Below, one piece after another: positions 1-7,491 of a stretch of DNA of 8,190 nt. The notes below the pieces were generated by a model, which had not been told where the DNA came from, ran no database searches, and was given only the letters and a program-made list of their open reading frames with translations. The stretch's first letter is position 1; the number at the start of each line of letters is the position of its first letter. This stretch comes from an uncultured Bacilli bacterium. GTDB taxonomy: Bacteria > Bacillota_I > Bacilli_A > ML615J-28 > CAG-698. Location: positions 1-8,190 of the forward strand of contig CANQVW010000067.1 of assembly GCA_947627395.1 (NCBI GenBank), written 5' to 3'. The position numbers and the translations under genes are program-made.

Positions 1-1201
1 TATTACTTTCTTCTCCGCCATAAGCTGAGCTATAATCGTTACTTGCTGCAGTAACTAAAGAAATTCCTGCTTCTTCAATTTTATTGTAAACTGAATTTAA
101 GTAATCATTATCTTCTAAGTAAGAGAATCCACAAGAAGATCCTAATGACATGTTGATGGCATCGACACCTAAAAGAACTGAATCTTCTAAGGCTGCAAGA
201 ATATCTTCTTCTTTTGCACCTGTTACTAAATCACCAAATACTTTCATTAAAACAAGTTGTGTATTGACAGCTACACCTGTAATGACATCATCTTTACCGC
301 CAATGATTCCTGCAACGTGTGTTCCATGTTCAGAGTCAAATGGAGCTACATCTGGATCTTTATCTGCATAATCATAAGCATAAGGAATTTTAGTATTTAC
401 ATAAACATCTTCTACTTTCATTCCTGCAGTAAAGGTACTTGCTTTTGTATTTGCTAATACTTTGCTTACGTCTTCTTTACTGATCATTGGATGTTGTGGC
501 ATATTTTGAAATACAGTATGATGAATATCAAATCCAGAGTCAAGGATGGCAACAGCTGTATTTTCTCCATCGTAAGTAACACTTGAAGAATTGAAAATAC
601 CTGTTTCATAAACATCAACGATGTTTTCAACAGCTTCATAGCTACTTCCGCTTGTTGAAGTGGCTAATGGTTGAGCATACACTTCAGAAATAGATATTTT
701 TTCAGCAAGTCCTGCTTTCACTAATTTCTTGTAATTACCAAAAGTAGTGGATGCAGAAAAACCATTAAATAATGTCGTATAGGAATGGTTTTGAGAAAAT
801 ATCAATCCCTTTTTAACAAGCTTTTTAGCAAGATTATTTTGTTCATTAATCATGGATTGAGCATCAATCTTTGCAACTTGACTTTTTGCATATTCTGCTA
901 ATGTTTCAAATCCCAATGAATTATCAAAATAATCATCAGCTAATCCTGATGCATTTAGTGTGATGATAACACTAACTTCATCTGAATCTTCTAAGCCTTG
1001 AATATCATATAGTAAACTAGGATTCAAATATTTTGCATTATCTGTAACTTGAGAAATTAAATCTGCTTCTTGCAGATTTAAGTGTCTAATCTGTGAGTTC
1101 TCTTTTTCTTCACTGACAGATGCACGTGAAACATTGCATCCAGTTAAAACGACTAATAATACTGAAAACAATAACAAAATTCGTCTTACTTTTTTCTTCA
1201 T
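1..1201 (-). CDS. Subtilisin-family (S8) serine protease, cell-surface lipoprotein; C-terminal part missing at window edge
   Basis: An extracellular endopeptidase anchored to the membrane by lipid; 400 residues are visible. Residues 1-22 form a lipoprotein signal (Lys/Arg-rich start, hydrophobic core, lipobox LTGC with Cys22 as the lipid site). Residues about 75-178 resemble an I9-type propeptide, including YTTLFNGFSA at 141-150. The catalytic domain follows: Asp221 in AILDSGFD, His292 in HGTHVAG, the substrate-binding segment NMSLG at 350-354, and the oxyanion-hole Asn388 in TAASND. The nucleophile Ser (GTSMA region) should lie beyond position 1. The segment YDYADKDPDVAP before the His resembles lactocepin/C5a-peptidase-type surface proteases (family knowledge). 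The ATG at 1199-1201 is chosen because AAAGGGG (minus strand, within 1207-1215) lies just upstream. Its target is unknown. Cell-wall proteases of this type often carry large C-terminal domains, so the full gene is probably much longer. Confidence 0.95.
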   Translation of the reverse strand, partial: MKKKVRRILLLFSVLLVVLTGCNVSRASVSEEKENSQIRHLNLQEADLISQVTDNAKYLNPSLLYDIQGLEDSDEVSVIITLNASGLADDYFDNSLGFETLAEYAKSQVAKIDAQSMINEQNNLAKKLVKKGLIFSQNHSYTTLFNGFSASTTFGNYKKLVKAGLAEKISISEVYAQPLATSTSGSSYEAVENIVDVYETGIFNSSSVTYDGENTAVAILDSGFDIHHTVFQNMPQHPMISKEDVSKVLANTKASTFTAGMKVEDVYVNTKIPYAYDYADKDPDVAPFDSEHGTHVAGIIGGKDDVITGVAVNTQLVLMKVFGDLVTGAKEEDILAALEDSVLLGVDAINMSLGSSCGFSYLEDNDYLNSVYNKIEEAGISLVTAASNDYSSAYGGEESN

Positions 1202-1231
1202 TTTTTTACCCCTTTACTATTTTTTTAGCAC

Positions 1232-1279
1232 AAATTTAAGTAAATCATAATACTTTAATATTAAAGTTTACTTAAATTT
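1232..1279 (-). promoter_or_regulatory. Nested inverted repeat over a possible protease promoter
   Basis: A perfect 13-bp inverted repeat (AAATTTAAGTAAA at 1232-1244 and its complement at 1267-1279) encloses a perfect 14-bp palindrome (CTTTAATATTAAAG, 1253-1266). On the minus strand a -10-like TATTAT (1252-1247) lies 18 bp after a weak -35-like TTTAAG (1276-1271). One arm then covers the -35 and the other covers the expected transcription start near 1240, an arrangement typical of a repressor operator. The protease start codon is about 30 bases further on. The symmetry is seen directly; the promoter and operator role is inferred. It could instead act as an RNA hairpin. Confidence 0.45.
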
Positions 1280-1321
1280 ATGTTAAAAGATAAAAAACAC
1301 TACATCTATAAACCGCAACAA

Positions 1322-1356
1322 TGAGCACTCCTTATTTTTTAAATAAGGAATGCTCA
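1322..1356 (-). terminator. Stem-loop behind the large lipoprotein gene, probable terminator
   Basis: A 16-bp stem (TGAGCACTCCTTATTT, 1322-1337, with its partner at 1341-1356) and a 3-base loop begin 33 bases after the stop of the large gene. The single mismatch becomes a U-G pair in minus-strand RNA but a C-A mismatch in plus-strand RNA, which favours the minus strand. The 3' flank is only moderately U-rich (AUUGUUGCGGUUU), so termination may be incomplete and some transcripts may run on into the protease. Confidence 0.55.
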
Positions 1357-1389
1357 AAGATAGGTTTTTACTAATTTGAATACATTATT

Positions 1390-4300
1390 TTATTGTTTAG
1401 TGTAAGCACCGTTAGCCAATACATCATGACTTGAAATTTGAGCATTTTCAATGCATTGCAATGAACTGTCCTCCATTAATTGTACTTTTATAGTTGGGCT
1501 ATTATATGAACTATAAAGAACAACAATAGTAAATGTTTGAGATTCAGCATCAAATGTATAAGTTATATCTAATTTTGTTTCACCATACCAGTCAAAGCAA
1601 ATCGTACCTCCTCCAAGTCCATCAAGATCAATCCAGTATACATCACTATATTCATATCTTCCTTGATATCCATCTGTTTCCACCATATCATATGTTGTTG
1701 ATGAATTGATTTGAATTGGGAAGGAGTCTCCACCTTCAACATTAATACTAACAATACCTGAATTTTTTGTCGTATATGTAGCAGCTTTTCCATCTACTGT
1801 TGCTTTTCCTTCTTCTTTAAGTTCAATAGATCCCTTTTCACCAGTATAAGTTCCTAGTTTAATCCATGTACTTTTTTCAGCTACATAACTAGAACCACTA
1901 TGGCTACAGGATAGATATCCATTGATTAATTGGAAGTCAGCATCAGAATATGACCATTTAATTTGAATTAAATTTTCTTCTGTTACTGTATAAGTTAGAT
2001 CATATGTACTATATGAGCTTTGTTTAATTTGACCAGCACCAAATCCATCAAGGCTAACCCATAATTCACCATTAACATATTTACCAATATATTCATCTGG
2101 TTGAAGAACTTGATAAGTATCTTCTTCTAAAGTAATATTCAATATTTCATTGCCTAATGATATTACAATATTGCCAGTTGTAGATGCCTTGTATGTTGCA
2201 ATCGAATTTCCAACAATTGCAGAACCAAATCCATCTAAAGTAATATTTCCTCTTTCACCAGTGTAAGTTCCTTTTTCAGAACCAGCTAAAACTAATGAAT
2301 TACCATAATTTGAAAGTGAAACTTTAGCTTCAAGAAGGACGTCACCATCTTGAACAACTGTAATAATTGAGTCATTTGCTATTGGAGCACTTGTATATAC
2401 ACTTACTTGACCTTTAGATTCATTATCTTCAACCCAATAATAAGTAGATAGACCATTTGAAGTGAATTCATATAAGTAGCATGAAGTACCATCCTTAGTA
2501 ACTGAGTAAGATCTTACAGAATCTGCATCAACTTTAAACATTAAAATAGTACTATAGCCAGTGCCTTCTATTAAGACATCACCATAAATTCTAGCTGTAA
2601 AAGTCCAATATGGATGGTTTTCTATATCATATGAATATTCAATACTTCCATCATTATTGATTTTCCAAGTACCTTCATATTTTTCTTCTGAATAAGTACC
2701 CTTTGTATATTCACAAGTTCCATTTGCTCTTAAATTAACATAACGAAGATAACCATAATGGCTTAGGTCATAATAATATATTCCAACTTCTTCTCTACCT
2801 GCATACAAAACTGGCAATACAGTTACATAACAGCTTCCTTCATATACATAGCCACCATCTTCATAATAGAATGTAACAACATATATTCCATCTTTAGTAA
2901 TATCAAGACCACTTAAATCATACCATTCTGGATTTAATGAAATTGTTTCAACTGCATCACTATTCATTTGTTCAAGTTTAAAGATATCTTCAACTTTAAA
3001 CTCATCACCAACGTACATTTCTTTGTCAGTTATAGTTAATCTCTTGTTTATAAGAGTTTCACGAACAAGTGTTTTAATGGATGAGGATGCTAATGAAGGT
3101 GTTTCTCCATCTTCTGCTGCATCTACTTTTTCATAACTCATAACATTTAAATAGTTATCGCCATTTGTTAAAGATAATTTTAACAAGAATTGTTCATCTT
3201 CAGATGCATTGTAAGTGAATGTTACAACTTTATCTGCAACTTCATATTTTGCAAATACATCACCAGTTGTAAATACTCCATGAACTCTTGCATATCCATT
3301 TCCAAAGAAGTCAATGTAATATGAAGTTGTACTTCCTGGAACAGAATATTTTCCTTTTAATTCATCTGTGTCTTGTAAAACAGTATATGTATAAGTTTCA
3401 ACATCTAATTTCACAATGTAACATTTAAATTCTTGTTGATATCCTGTACCTGTGTATAATAGATAATATTCATCTAATTTTTGCATTGTATATTCTTTGG
3501 TCTTATTGATAGTTACTTTATTTGCACCATAGAATTTAATGTTTCCTTCACCACCACTATAAACACCAATTCCTTCTACTTTTACTTCAGTATAAGTTTT
3601 AGCATCTAAGTCTAAAGAAACAACAAGGATATGTTCAGCTCCTTCTAAATCTTCCCATTGAATCATCCAATTGTCATCTAATTTAGAATAAGTAACACCA
3701 AAAATATGTTCAGCAACAATTTTATCACTTTCTTCAACAGTAATTTTTCCTTCACCATCGAAGGTTAATTTTCCATAATTACCTGTATAAGTTCCCGCTT
3801 CTGATACAACTTCTATAGGAGTTTCTTCACCTTGAGTAACTTTTAAAGTTAATGCTTCAGCACTTCCATCAAATGTAAATGTAAATGTATTTTCACCTAA
3901 TGTAACAGTAGCTGTTCCAACTTCAAGCAATTTTCCTTCAACTATTGGATTCACATAATAAGTAACGATTCCGTAATAAGTTTCATCCCAACCATAATAA
4001 TCTTCTTCAGAGTTTGTTACTTTGTATTGACGAATAACATCAACTGTTACTTCACCCTTTGTTAGGCGAAGGCAAATAAATTGCATATTTCCAATACGTT
4101 CTAAAGAAGTATTGCCATTTAAATATCCTGTTAATGTGGTAATAGTATAAGAATCAACATCTTCTGTTTTAACAAAAGCTGCACTTCTCTTACCATCCTC
4201 TTCTTCACTTGCCGATGTAATCGTAAGCACATCTTGATCTAAAGCTAATTTGCAAGAAATGCTTGTTGTTGTTCTACTTGTTTTTAATACCCAATTTCCT

Positions 4301-6507
4301 TCTTCATCTTTTAAAACAAATCCACTTGTAGAACCAAATTTAGCAGCACCAGTTGCTTCAATGTTGGTTGTTATAACTGTAGATTTATCTATACTTGTCC
4401 AGTTATTTACAAGTTCATTTGAATTTGCTTTAATCTTTAATTCCAAAGATGTTTCGTTATATGTGCAAGTTACTGTATAAACGCCCTCAGCTAAAGACGC
4501 TTTAATCATCTCTGATGACACAGGAACCTCAGCAACTGCTGATGTTTCAGTATCATATTCAGAAACCTTAAAGAAACTTGTGAAATCATCACAACCTTCA
4601 AACACCTGTAAATCATCTGAATTATATACAGCATCAACTGCGATGTCAGGTTTAATAATAACGACCGTTTCAAATGAGAATTCTCTATCATCTAAAGTAA
4701 AGTCAAGAGTTAATGGATATTCACCTGGTGTGCCAAATTGAATATCATGAGTTAATGTATATTCAACCTTTGTTTTTCCTTCAGGAATTTCAGTTTCAGT
4801 ATCGCCTTTTGCAACAAATACAAATGGGCTACTACTTGTAGTAATACTATTACCATTAATTCTAATGGAGAATATATCACTAAGTAATTTTTCTTTAATT
4901 AAAGTTTCATCTGTTAATTGACTTACATAGAATGATCTAGAGGAATCACTTGTTTTAGATTCTGTTGCAGCATATTGATGTATTACATAGTTAACAGCTT
5001 CTTCAAACAATACACCATTAACAATAAATGAAAGTTTTGCTGTGTAATTTCCAGTTAAAGCAGTATTTGCCAAATCGAATTGAACATCTGTAGTAAACAT
5101 ACCTTCAGTAACTGGGATTTGTTTTCCGTCAACAAATACTTCAAATAAACTATTCATATCGAACATATTGTTGTTTTTATAAACATTTGCATCTTCAATA
5201 TGATTTCCTAATGGGCAGTTAATAGTAACTTCTGGAAGAACATTTACAGTTGCTTTGGCCGTGTATGTTTTGCCAAAACGTTGATAAGATGCAGTTAATT
5301 CATATTTACCAACACGGTTAATATTAAAGTTCCCACTAATTAAATTCGTTGGTTGTTCTTGTTTTTCAGAACCAATGTAAAGAGTAAAGATATCTTTATA
5401 ATTGAAATCTTCATCACCTTTTGTAACAACTAATAAATCTTGATTAACATCAATGGTAACTTGACTATCATTAACAATCTTTAAAACAGATGTAGCTGTA
5501 TGACCTTCATATGTTAAAATGATGGTGTATTCACCAACTTCAGGTGCTGATGCATTGTATCCGCCCATGGATGTAATCATTCCATTGGTTACAGTTACAT
5601 CTTCACCATTATCTTTAATTTTGAATAAAGGTTTCATATCGTAATTTACGGCATTACTAATTTCAACAATTGCATTTGTTCCTTGAACTTCAATTGTTCT
5701 AGTTACAATGTGAGATTCAATAACTTCAACAGTAGAAGTTATGGTATGATTTTTATAAGTTAAAGTAACTGAATAAGTATCAACTTCAGCTTTAAATCCT
5801 CCATCGTCAATCATGGCATCTGTAACTTCAACAGTTTCTCCAGCTTCTTTGATTGTAAATAAAGTTTTTACATCAAATGTTGTTACTTCAGTTTTTTCAA
5901 GTACAACATCTTTACTTGTTAAACTGATTTCAACTTCTTTTGGAACTTCAACTTCTGTTGTAAATGCTTTTACAACTTTAACTGTTGCAGTTGCTTGATA
6001 ATCACCATATGTAAGAGTAATGGTATATTCTCCTTCTTCGGCTTTGAAATCACCTTTATTAATCATGGCATCTGTCACTGGAACAGTTTTGCCATTTTCT
6101 GTAATTGTAAATAATGTCTTTAAATCTAAAGACGCTACTGTAGCCACCTCAACAACTTGGCTCTTACTAGAAATATTTACTTCGTTTGTAATATTTTCTC
6201 CAGCAACTTTTACTTTGCTTGTTGCTGTTTGTTCTTTATATGTAAGTGTTACGTTATATGTTCCCACTTCAGCTTTGAAATTGCCTTTATCAATCATCTC
6301 ATCAGTTACTGTTACTTCTTCTTTATTTTCTATAACAGTAAATAGAGTTTTTAAATCAAGGCTTTCAGCTTCTTCAACAGTCACTTCAACATTTGAAGCA
6401 ACAATGCTGATGCTTGTAGATGAATCACCAGAGCCATCACACGCAGCAAGTGTTAACCCAAAGGAACACAGTAGCAAAAAAACTAGCAAAAATTTTTTAA
6501 CTCTCAT
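1390..6507 (-). CDS. Giant surface lipoprotein with nine Ig-like units and a repetitive beta-rich C-terminal half
   Basis: A 1705-residue protein predicted to be lipid-anchored outside the cell; no enzymatic motif was found. Residues 1-23 are a lipoprotein signal with lipobox LAAC and Cys23 as the lipid site, followed by a short Gly/Ser/Asp linker. Eight Ig-like units run in series at about 34-101, 110-178, 192-262, 275-345, 350-424, 427-510, 525-620 and 622-694. The first four are clearly related through LDLKTLFT, VTDxMI and Y-x-V/I-T-LTY. A ninth Ig-like unit is at about 1150-1233. Residues 905-1680 hold at least seven G-x-Y units followed by an [LF]DGxG-like turn, plus a GTWK-containing segment at 1241-1290 that resembles lipocalin-like lipoprotein folds. 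There is no C-terminal sorting signal, which fits lipid anchoring. The ATG at 6505-6507 has AAAGGAG 6 bases upstream. Adhesin or ligand-binding roles are possible but not shown. Confidence 0.9.
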   Translation of the reverse strand: MRVKKFLLVFLLLCSFGLTLAACDGSGDSSTSISIVASNVEVTVEEAESLDLKTLFTVIENKEEVTVTDEMIDKGNFKAEVGTYNVTLTYKEQTATSKVKVAGENITNEVNISSKSQVVEVATVASLDLKTLFTITENGKTVPVTDAMINKGDFKAEEGEYTITLTYGDYQATATVKVVKAFTTEVEVPKEVEISLTSKDVVLEKTEVTTFDVKTLFTIKEAGETVEVTDAMIDDGGFKAEVDTYSVTLTYKNHTITSTVEVIESHIVTRTIEVQGTNAIVEISNAVNYDMKPLFKIKDNGEDVTVTNGMITSMGGYNASAPEVGEYTIILTYEGHTATSVLKIVNDSQVTIDVNQDLLVVTKGDEDFNYKDIFTLYIGSEKQEQPTNLISGNFNINRVGKYELTASYQRFGKTYTAKATVNVLPEVTINCPLGNHIEDANVYKNNNMFDMNSLFEVFVDGKQIPVTEGMFTTDVQFDLANTALTGNYTAKLSFIVNGVLFEEAVNYVIHQYAATESKTSDSSRSFYVSQLTDETLIKEKLLSDIFSIRINGNSITTSSSPFVFVAKGDTETEIPEGKTKVEYTLTHDIQFGTPGEYPLTLDFTLDDREFSFETVVIIKPDIAVDAVYNSDDLQVFEGCDDFTSFFKVSEYDTETSAVAEVPVSSEMIKASLAEGVYTVTCTYNETSLELKIKANSNELVNNWTSIDKSTVITTNIEATGAAKFGSTSGFVLKDEEGNWVLKTSRTTTSISCKLALDQDVLTITSASEEEDGKRSAAFVKTEDVDSYTITTLTGYLNGNTSLERIGNMQFICLRLTKGEVTVDVIRQYKVTNSEEDYYGWDETYYGIVTYYVNPIVEGKLLEVGTATVTLGENTFTFTFDGSAEALTLKVTQGEETPIEVVSEAGTYTGNYGKLTFDGEGKITVEESDKIVAEHIFGVTYSKLDDNWMIQWEDLEGAEHILVVSLDLDAKTYTEVKVEGIGVYSGGEGNIKFYGANKVTINKTKEYTMQKLDEYYLLYTGTGYQQEFKCYIVKLDVETYTYTVLQDTDELKGKYSVPGSTTSYYIDFFGNGYARVHGVFTTGDVFAKYEVADKVVTFTYNASEDEQFLLKLSLTNGDNYLNVMSYEKVDAAEDGETPSLASSSIKTLVRETLINKRLTITDKEMYVGDEFKVEDIFKLEQMNSDAVETISLNPEWYDLSGLDITKDGIYVVTFYYEDGGYVYEGSCYVTVLPVLYAGREEVGIYYYDLSHYGYLRYVNLRANGTCEYTKGTYSEEKYEGTWKINNDGSIEYSYDIENHPYWTFTARIYGDVLIEGTGYSTILMFKVDADSVRSYSVTKDGTSCYLYEFTSNGLSTYYWVEDNESKGQVSVYTSAPIANDSIITVVQDGDVLLEAKVSLSNYGNSLVLAGSEKGTYTGERGNITLDGFGSAIVGNSIATYKASTTGNIVISLGNEILNITLEEDTYQVLQPDEYIGKYVNGELWVSLDGFGAGQIKQSSYSTYDLTYTVTEENLIQIKWSYSDADFQLINGYLSCSHSGSSYVAEKSTWIKLGTYTGEKGSIELKEEGKATVDGKAATYTTKNSGIVSINVEGGDSFPIQINSSTTYDMVETDGYQGRYEYSDVYWIDLDGLGGGTICFDWYGETKLDITYTFDAESQTFTIVVLYSSYNSPTIKVQLMEDSSLQCIENAQISSHDVLANGAYTKQ
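1468..3795 (-). repeat. Recurring G-x-Y / DGxG beta units in the C-terminal half of the lipoprotein
   Basis: The unit starts at residues 905 (GTYTG), 981 (GVYSG), 1052 (GKYS), 1413 (GTYTG), 1475 (GKYV), 1552 (GTYTG) and 1616 (GRYE). Each is followed about 9-14 residues later by a strand and turn such as LTFDGEG, ITLDGFG, VSLDGFG or IDLDGLG. Spacing within the two groups is 62-77 residues. The ninth Ig-like unit and the GTWK segment separate the groups. The alternating hydrophobic pattern suggests beta structure, possibly lipocalin-like or small barrel units. I do not recognise an exact named family. Confidence 0.7.
4426..6408 (-). repeat. Eight tandem Ig-like coding repeats
   Basis: The repeats encode residues 34-694 of the large lipoprotein. 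Units 1-3 begin at about 6408, 6180 and 5934 (read on the minus strand), a spacing of roughly 230-250 bases. They share recognisable DNA, such as ATCATGGCATCTGT on the plus strand at about 5812 and 6063. The protein signature is [LF]D[LV]KTLFT, then VTD-x-MI-x-x-G, then Y-x-[VI]-TLTY and a closing K/E-V strand. Unit 4 keeps a weaker version (YDMKPLFK). Units 5-8 keep only the overall layout, with longer loops and LF/IF plus G-x-Y landmarks. This suggests more recent duplication at the N-terminal side. Confidence 0.85.
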
Positions 6508-6528
6508 TTTCTTCTCCTTTTCAGTTAA

Positions 6529-6537
6529 ATTATAGCA
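6529..6537 (-). promoter_or_regulatory. Extended -10 promoter of the large lipoprotein gene
   Basis: TGCTATAAT on the minus strand matches the extended -10 consensus (TG-n-TATAAT) exactly. No good -35 lies 17 bp upstream, which is usual for extended -10 promoters. Transcription would start near 6522, giving a very short leader that contains the AAAGGAGA ribosome site (6520-6513) before the ATG at 6507. Confidence 0.5.
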
Positions 6538-6566
6538 GACGCTCGATTTTTGAATCCTTTTCTACT

Positions 6567-6597
6567 ATTATGCATATTTTAACATACCTTTTGTCAA
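6567..6597 (-). promoter_or_regulatory. Second, upstream promoter candidate for the large lipoprotein gene
   Basis: A perfect -35 TTGACA (6597-6592, minus strand) is followed after 19 bp by CATAAT (6572-6567), which matches the -10 consensus at five of six bases. The spacer is longer than the usual 17, so activity may be weak. It lies about 30 bases upstream of the extended -10 box, so the two could be tandem promoters. Confidence 0.4.
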
Positions 6598-6646
6598 AAA
6601 TCAATTAAATATTTTTCCAATTTAAGGTTAAAAACGAATTTTTGTG

Positions 6647-6661
6647 ATGAAAACGCTTTTT
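6647..6661. promoter_or_regulatory. cre-like site (possible CcpA binding)
   Basis: ATGAAAACGCTTTTT fits the Gram-positive cre consensus WTGNAANCGNWNNCW at all constrained positions except the penultimate C. It lies about 50 bases upstream of the TTGACA box of the large lipoprotein gene, a position where CcpA can activate. A single imperfect match in AT-rich DNA can arise by chance. Confidence 0.25.
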
Positions 6662-6707
6662 TTGATATTTCCTCAAAGTAGTGTTTTTAAATGATTATTT
6701 CCGAAAG

Positions 6708-6740
6708 AAAAAGAGCTAACCTATAAGGCCAACTCTTTTT
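6708..6740 (-). terminator. Intrinsic terminator, minus strand
   Basis: The arms at 6708-6721 and 6727-6740 flank a 5-base loop. In minus-strand RNA all 14 positions pair (AAAAAGAGUUGGCC with GGUUAGCUCUUUUU, including three G-U pairs), and CUUUCGG follows the arm's own run of U. In plus-strand RNA three positions become C-A or A-C mismatches, so the minus direction is favoured. It insulates the promoters of the large lipoprotein gene from transcripts coming from the right, yet no intact minus-strand gene lies immediately upstream. Confidence 0.6.
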
Positions 6741-6949
6741 TTGACATTGAAAACACGCCAATTTAACACATAATAAAAATCAAAATGATGAATTATCTGC
6801 TCAAAAATTCTTAATAAATCTTTTTAAAAAAATTATATAAATTATCCTATAAATTGAATAGATTTTATATATTTTTAATTAGTAAAATGACAAAGATTTA
6901 GTTAATATCTATTCTAACTCAAAATCTCTATAGAAATTATCCATGTATA
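6741..6949. other. AT-rich stretch without a recognisable gene
   Basis: No open frame with a ribosome site is visible on either strand. The longest coding-like piece is an 11-codon minus-strand frame beginning ATG at about 6943 (MDNFYRDFELE then stop). A 9-base direct repeat AAATTATCC occurs twice (about 6838 and 6935). The composition is extremely AT-rich, consistent with decayed or non-coding sequence. Confidence 0.5.
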
Positions 6950-6976
6950 AAAGGGTCTCACCTAGCAAGACCCTTT
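6950..6976 (-). terminator. Stem-loop, probable minus-strand terminator
   Basis: A perfect 9-bp stem (AAAGGGTCT, 6950-6958, with AGACCCTTT, 6968-6976) has a 9-base loop. Minus-strand RNA continues with UUUUAUAC (counting the end of the stem), a short U tract. The stop codon TAG of a 42-codon minus-strand frame (6962-7090) falls in the loop, so this hairpin could end that transcript. Confidence 0.5.
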
Positions 6977-7459
6977 ATCTATGATTGGTTCAATAATATT
7001 AAATGTTTTAAAGATTTTCTTCTGTATACTTGAAATTTCTGTTAACATTGACAATTTTTCTGAAAATTGTACTTTAGACATTTTTTGCATTTCTTTGTTT
7101 GTCTGTTTCTTCTATTATTTTATTGTATATCAATATTTTAATTATCAAATTCTTTTTTAATTTTTGAATATTATTGATTATTCGATTCTCTATTTTGTTT
7201 TTTTATCATCATCCTACATGATGTGATAATATACTTTTTCTTCTTTATCTTCATCTTGATCTTTATATGCTATACATTTTGATGGCTTTTTAATTGTTTT
7301 TCTTACTAAATCTACTTTCTTTGTGGCTATTGCACTTTTAAATAGGATTGCAATTGTAATAAGCGAGTTAAACAAAAAGGATTTTTTGAAAAATTTTGTG
7401 ATTTTATGCTTTTGTGTCAAAAAATAAAAAATAAGTGTGAATAAACTTTTTTCTAATCA
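6962..7459 (-). pseudogene. Possible decayed minus-strand gene(s), fragments in several frames
   Basis: Three open stretches follow one another on the minus strand in different frames. (1) 7456-7214 is open after a TGA at 7459-7457; its longest conventional start is a TTG at 7420, and it encodes about 68 residues with a hydrophobic segment (SLITIAILF) and an acidic tail (KDQDEDKEEK). (2) A frame to 7074 begins near 7206, is Lys/Ile-rich and has no start codon. (3) 7090-6962 encodes 42 residues starting MQKMSKVQFSEK. None has a convincing ribosome site. They may be pieces of one frameshifted gene, unrelated small frames, or chance. I do not recognise a family. The hairpin at 7433-7464 lies across the start of stretch 1, which argues against a single intact ancestor. 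Confidence 0.25.
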
Positions 7460-7464
7460 CACTT
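7433..7464 (-). terminator. Intrinsic terminator, minus strand
   Basis: A perfect 8-bp stem (AAGTGTGA, 7433-7440, with TCACACTT, 7457-7464) encloses a 16-base loop. Minus-strand RNA continues with AUUUUUUAUUUUUUG, a strong U tract. The plus strand has a weaker tail (UUCUUCC), so some bidirectional function is possible. The large loop reduces certainty. Confidence 0.5.
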
Positions 7465-7485
7465 TTCTTCCCATTTTCCTTCTAG

Positions 7486-7491
7486 TATAAT
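7486..7491 (+). promoter_or_regulatory. -10-like TATAAT upstream of the plus-strand remnant
   Basis: A perfect TATAAT faces the remnant at 7490-7831. The best -35 at 17 bp spacing is poor (TTTTCT, 7463-7468). A start near 7498 would make a leader of about 100 bases before the ATG at 7598. Given the AT content this may be chance. Confidence 0.25.

Noticed and set aside
150..457. Two overlapping plus-strand frames (73 and 66 codons)
   Set aside because: They are antisense to the catalytic domain of the S8 protease, whose His and Asp motifs are clear on the minus strand.
1569..1793. A 74-codon minus-strand frame in another phase, and similar frames at 4250-4480, 4506-4691, 5813-5998 and 6157-6345
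   Set aside because: All lie wholly inside the 1705-residue lipoprotein gene and show no independent ribosome site or recognisable domain.
1390..6507. Use of the mycoplasma genetic code (TGA = Trp)
   Set aside because: The large gene has 14 Trp codons, all TGG, and none TGA; a TGA-Trp organism would be expected to use TGA heavily at this composition.
6020..6535. A 171-codon plus-strand open frame
   Set aside because: It is antisense to the signal peptide and first Ig-like units of the large lipoprotein. Its Ser/Thr/Val-rich low-complexity sequence mirrors the repeats on the other strand and it has no ribosome site.
7214..7420. 68-residue minus-strand frame as an independent membrane protein or toxin
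   Set aside because: It begins with TTG immediately behind a terminator U tract and has no ribosome site. One hydrophobic stretch is not enough evidence, so it is only noted within the decayed region.
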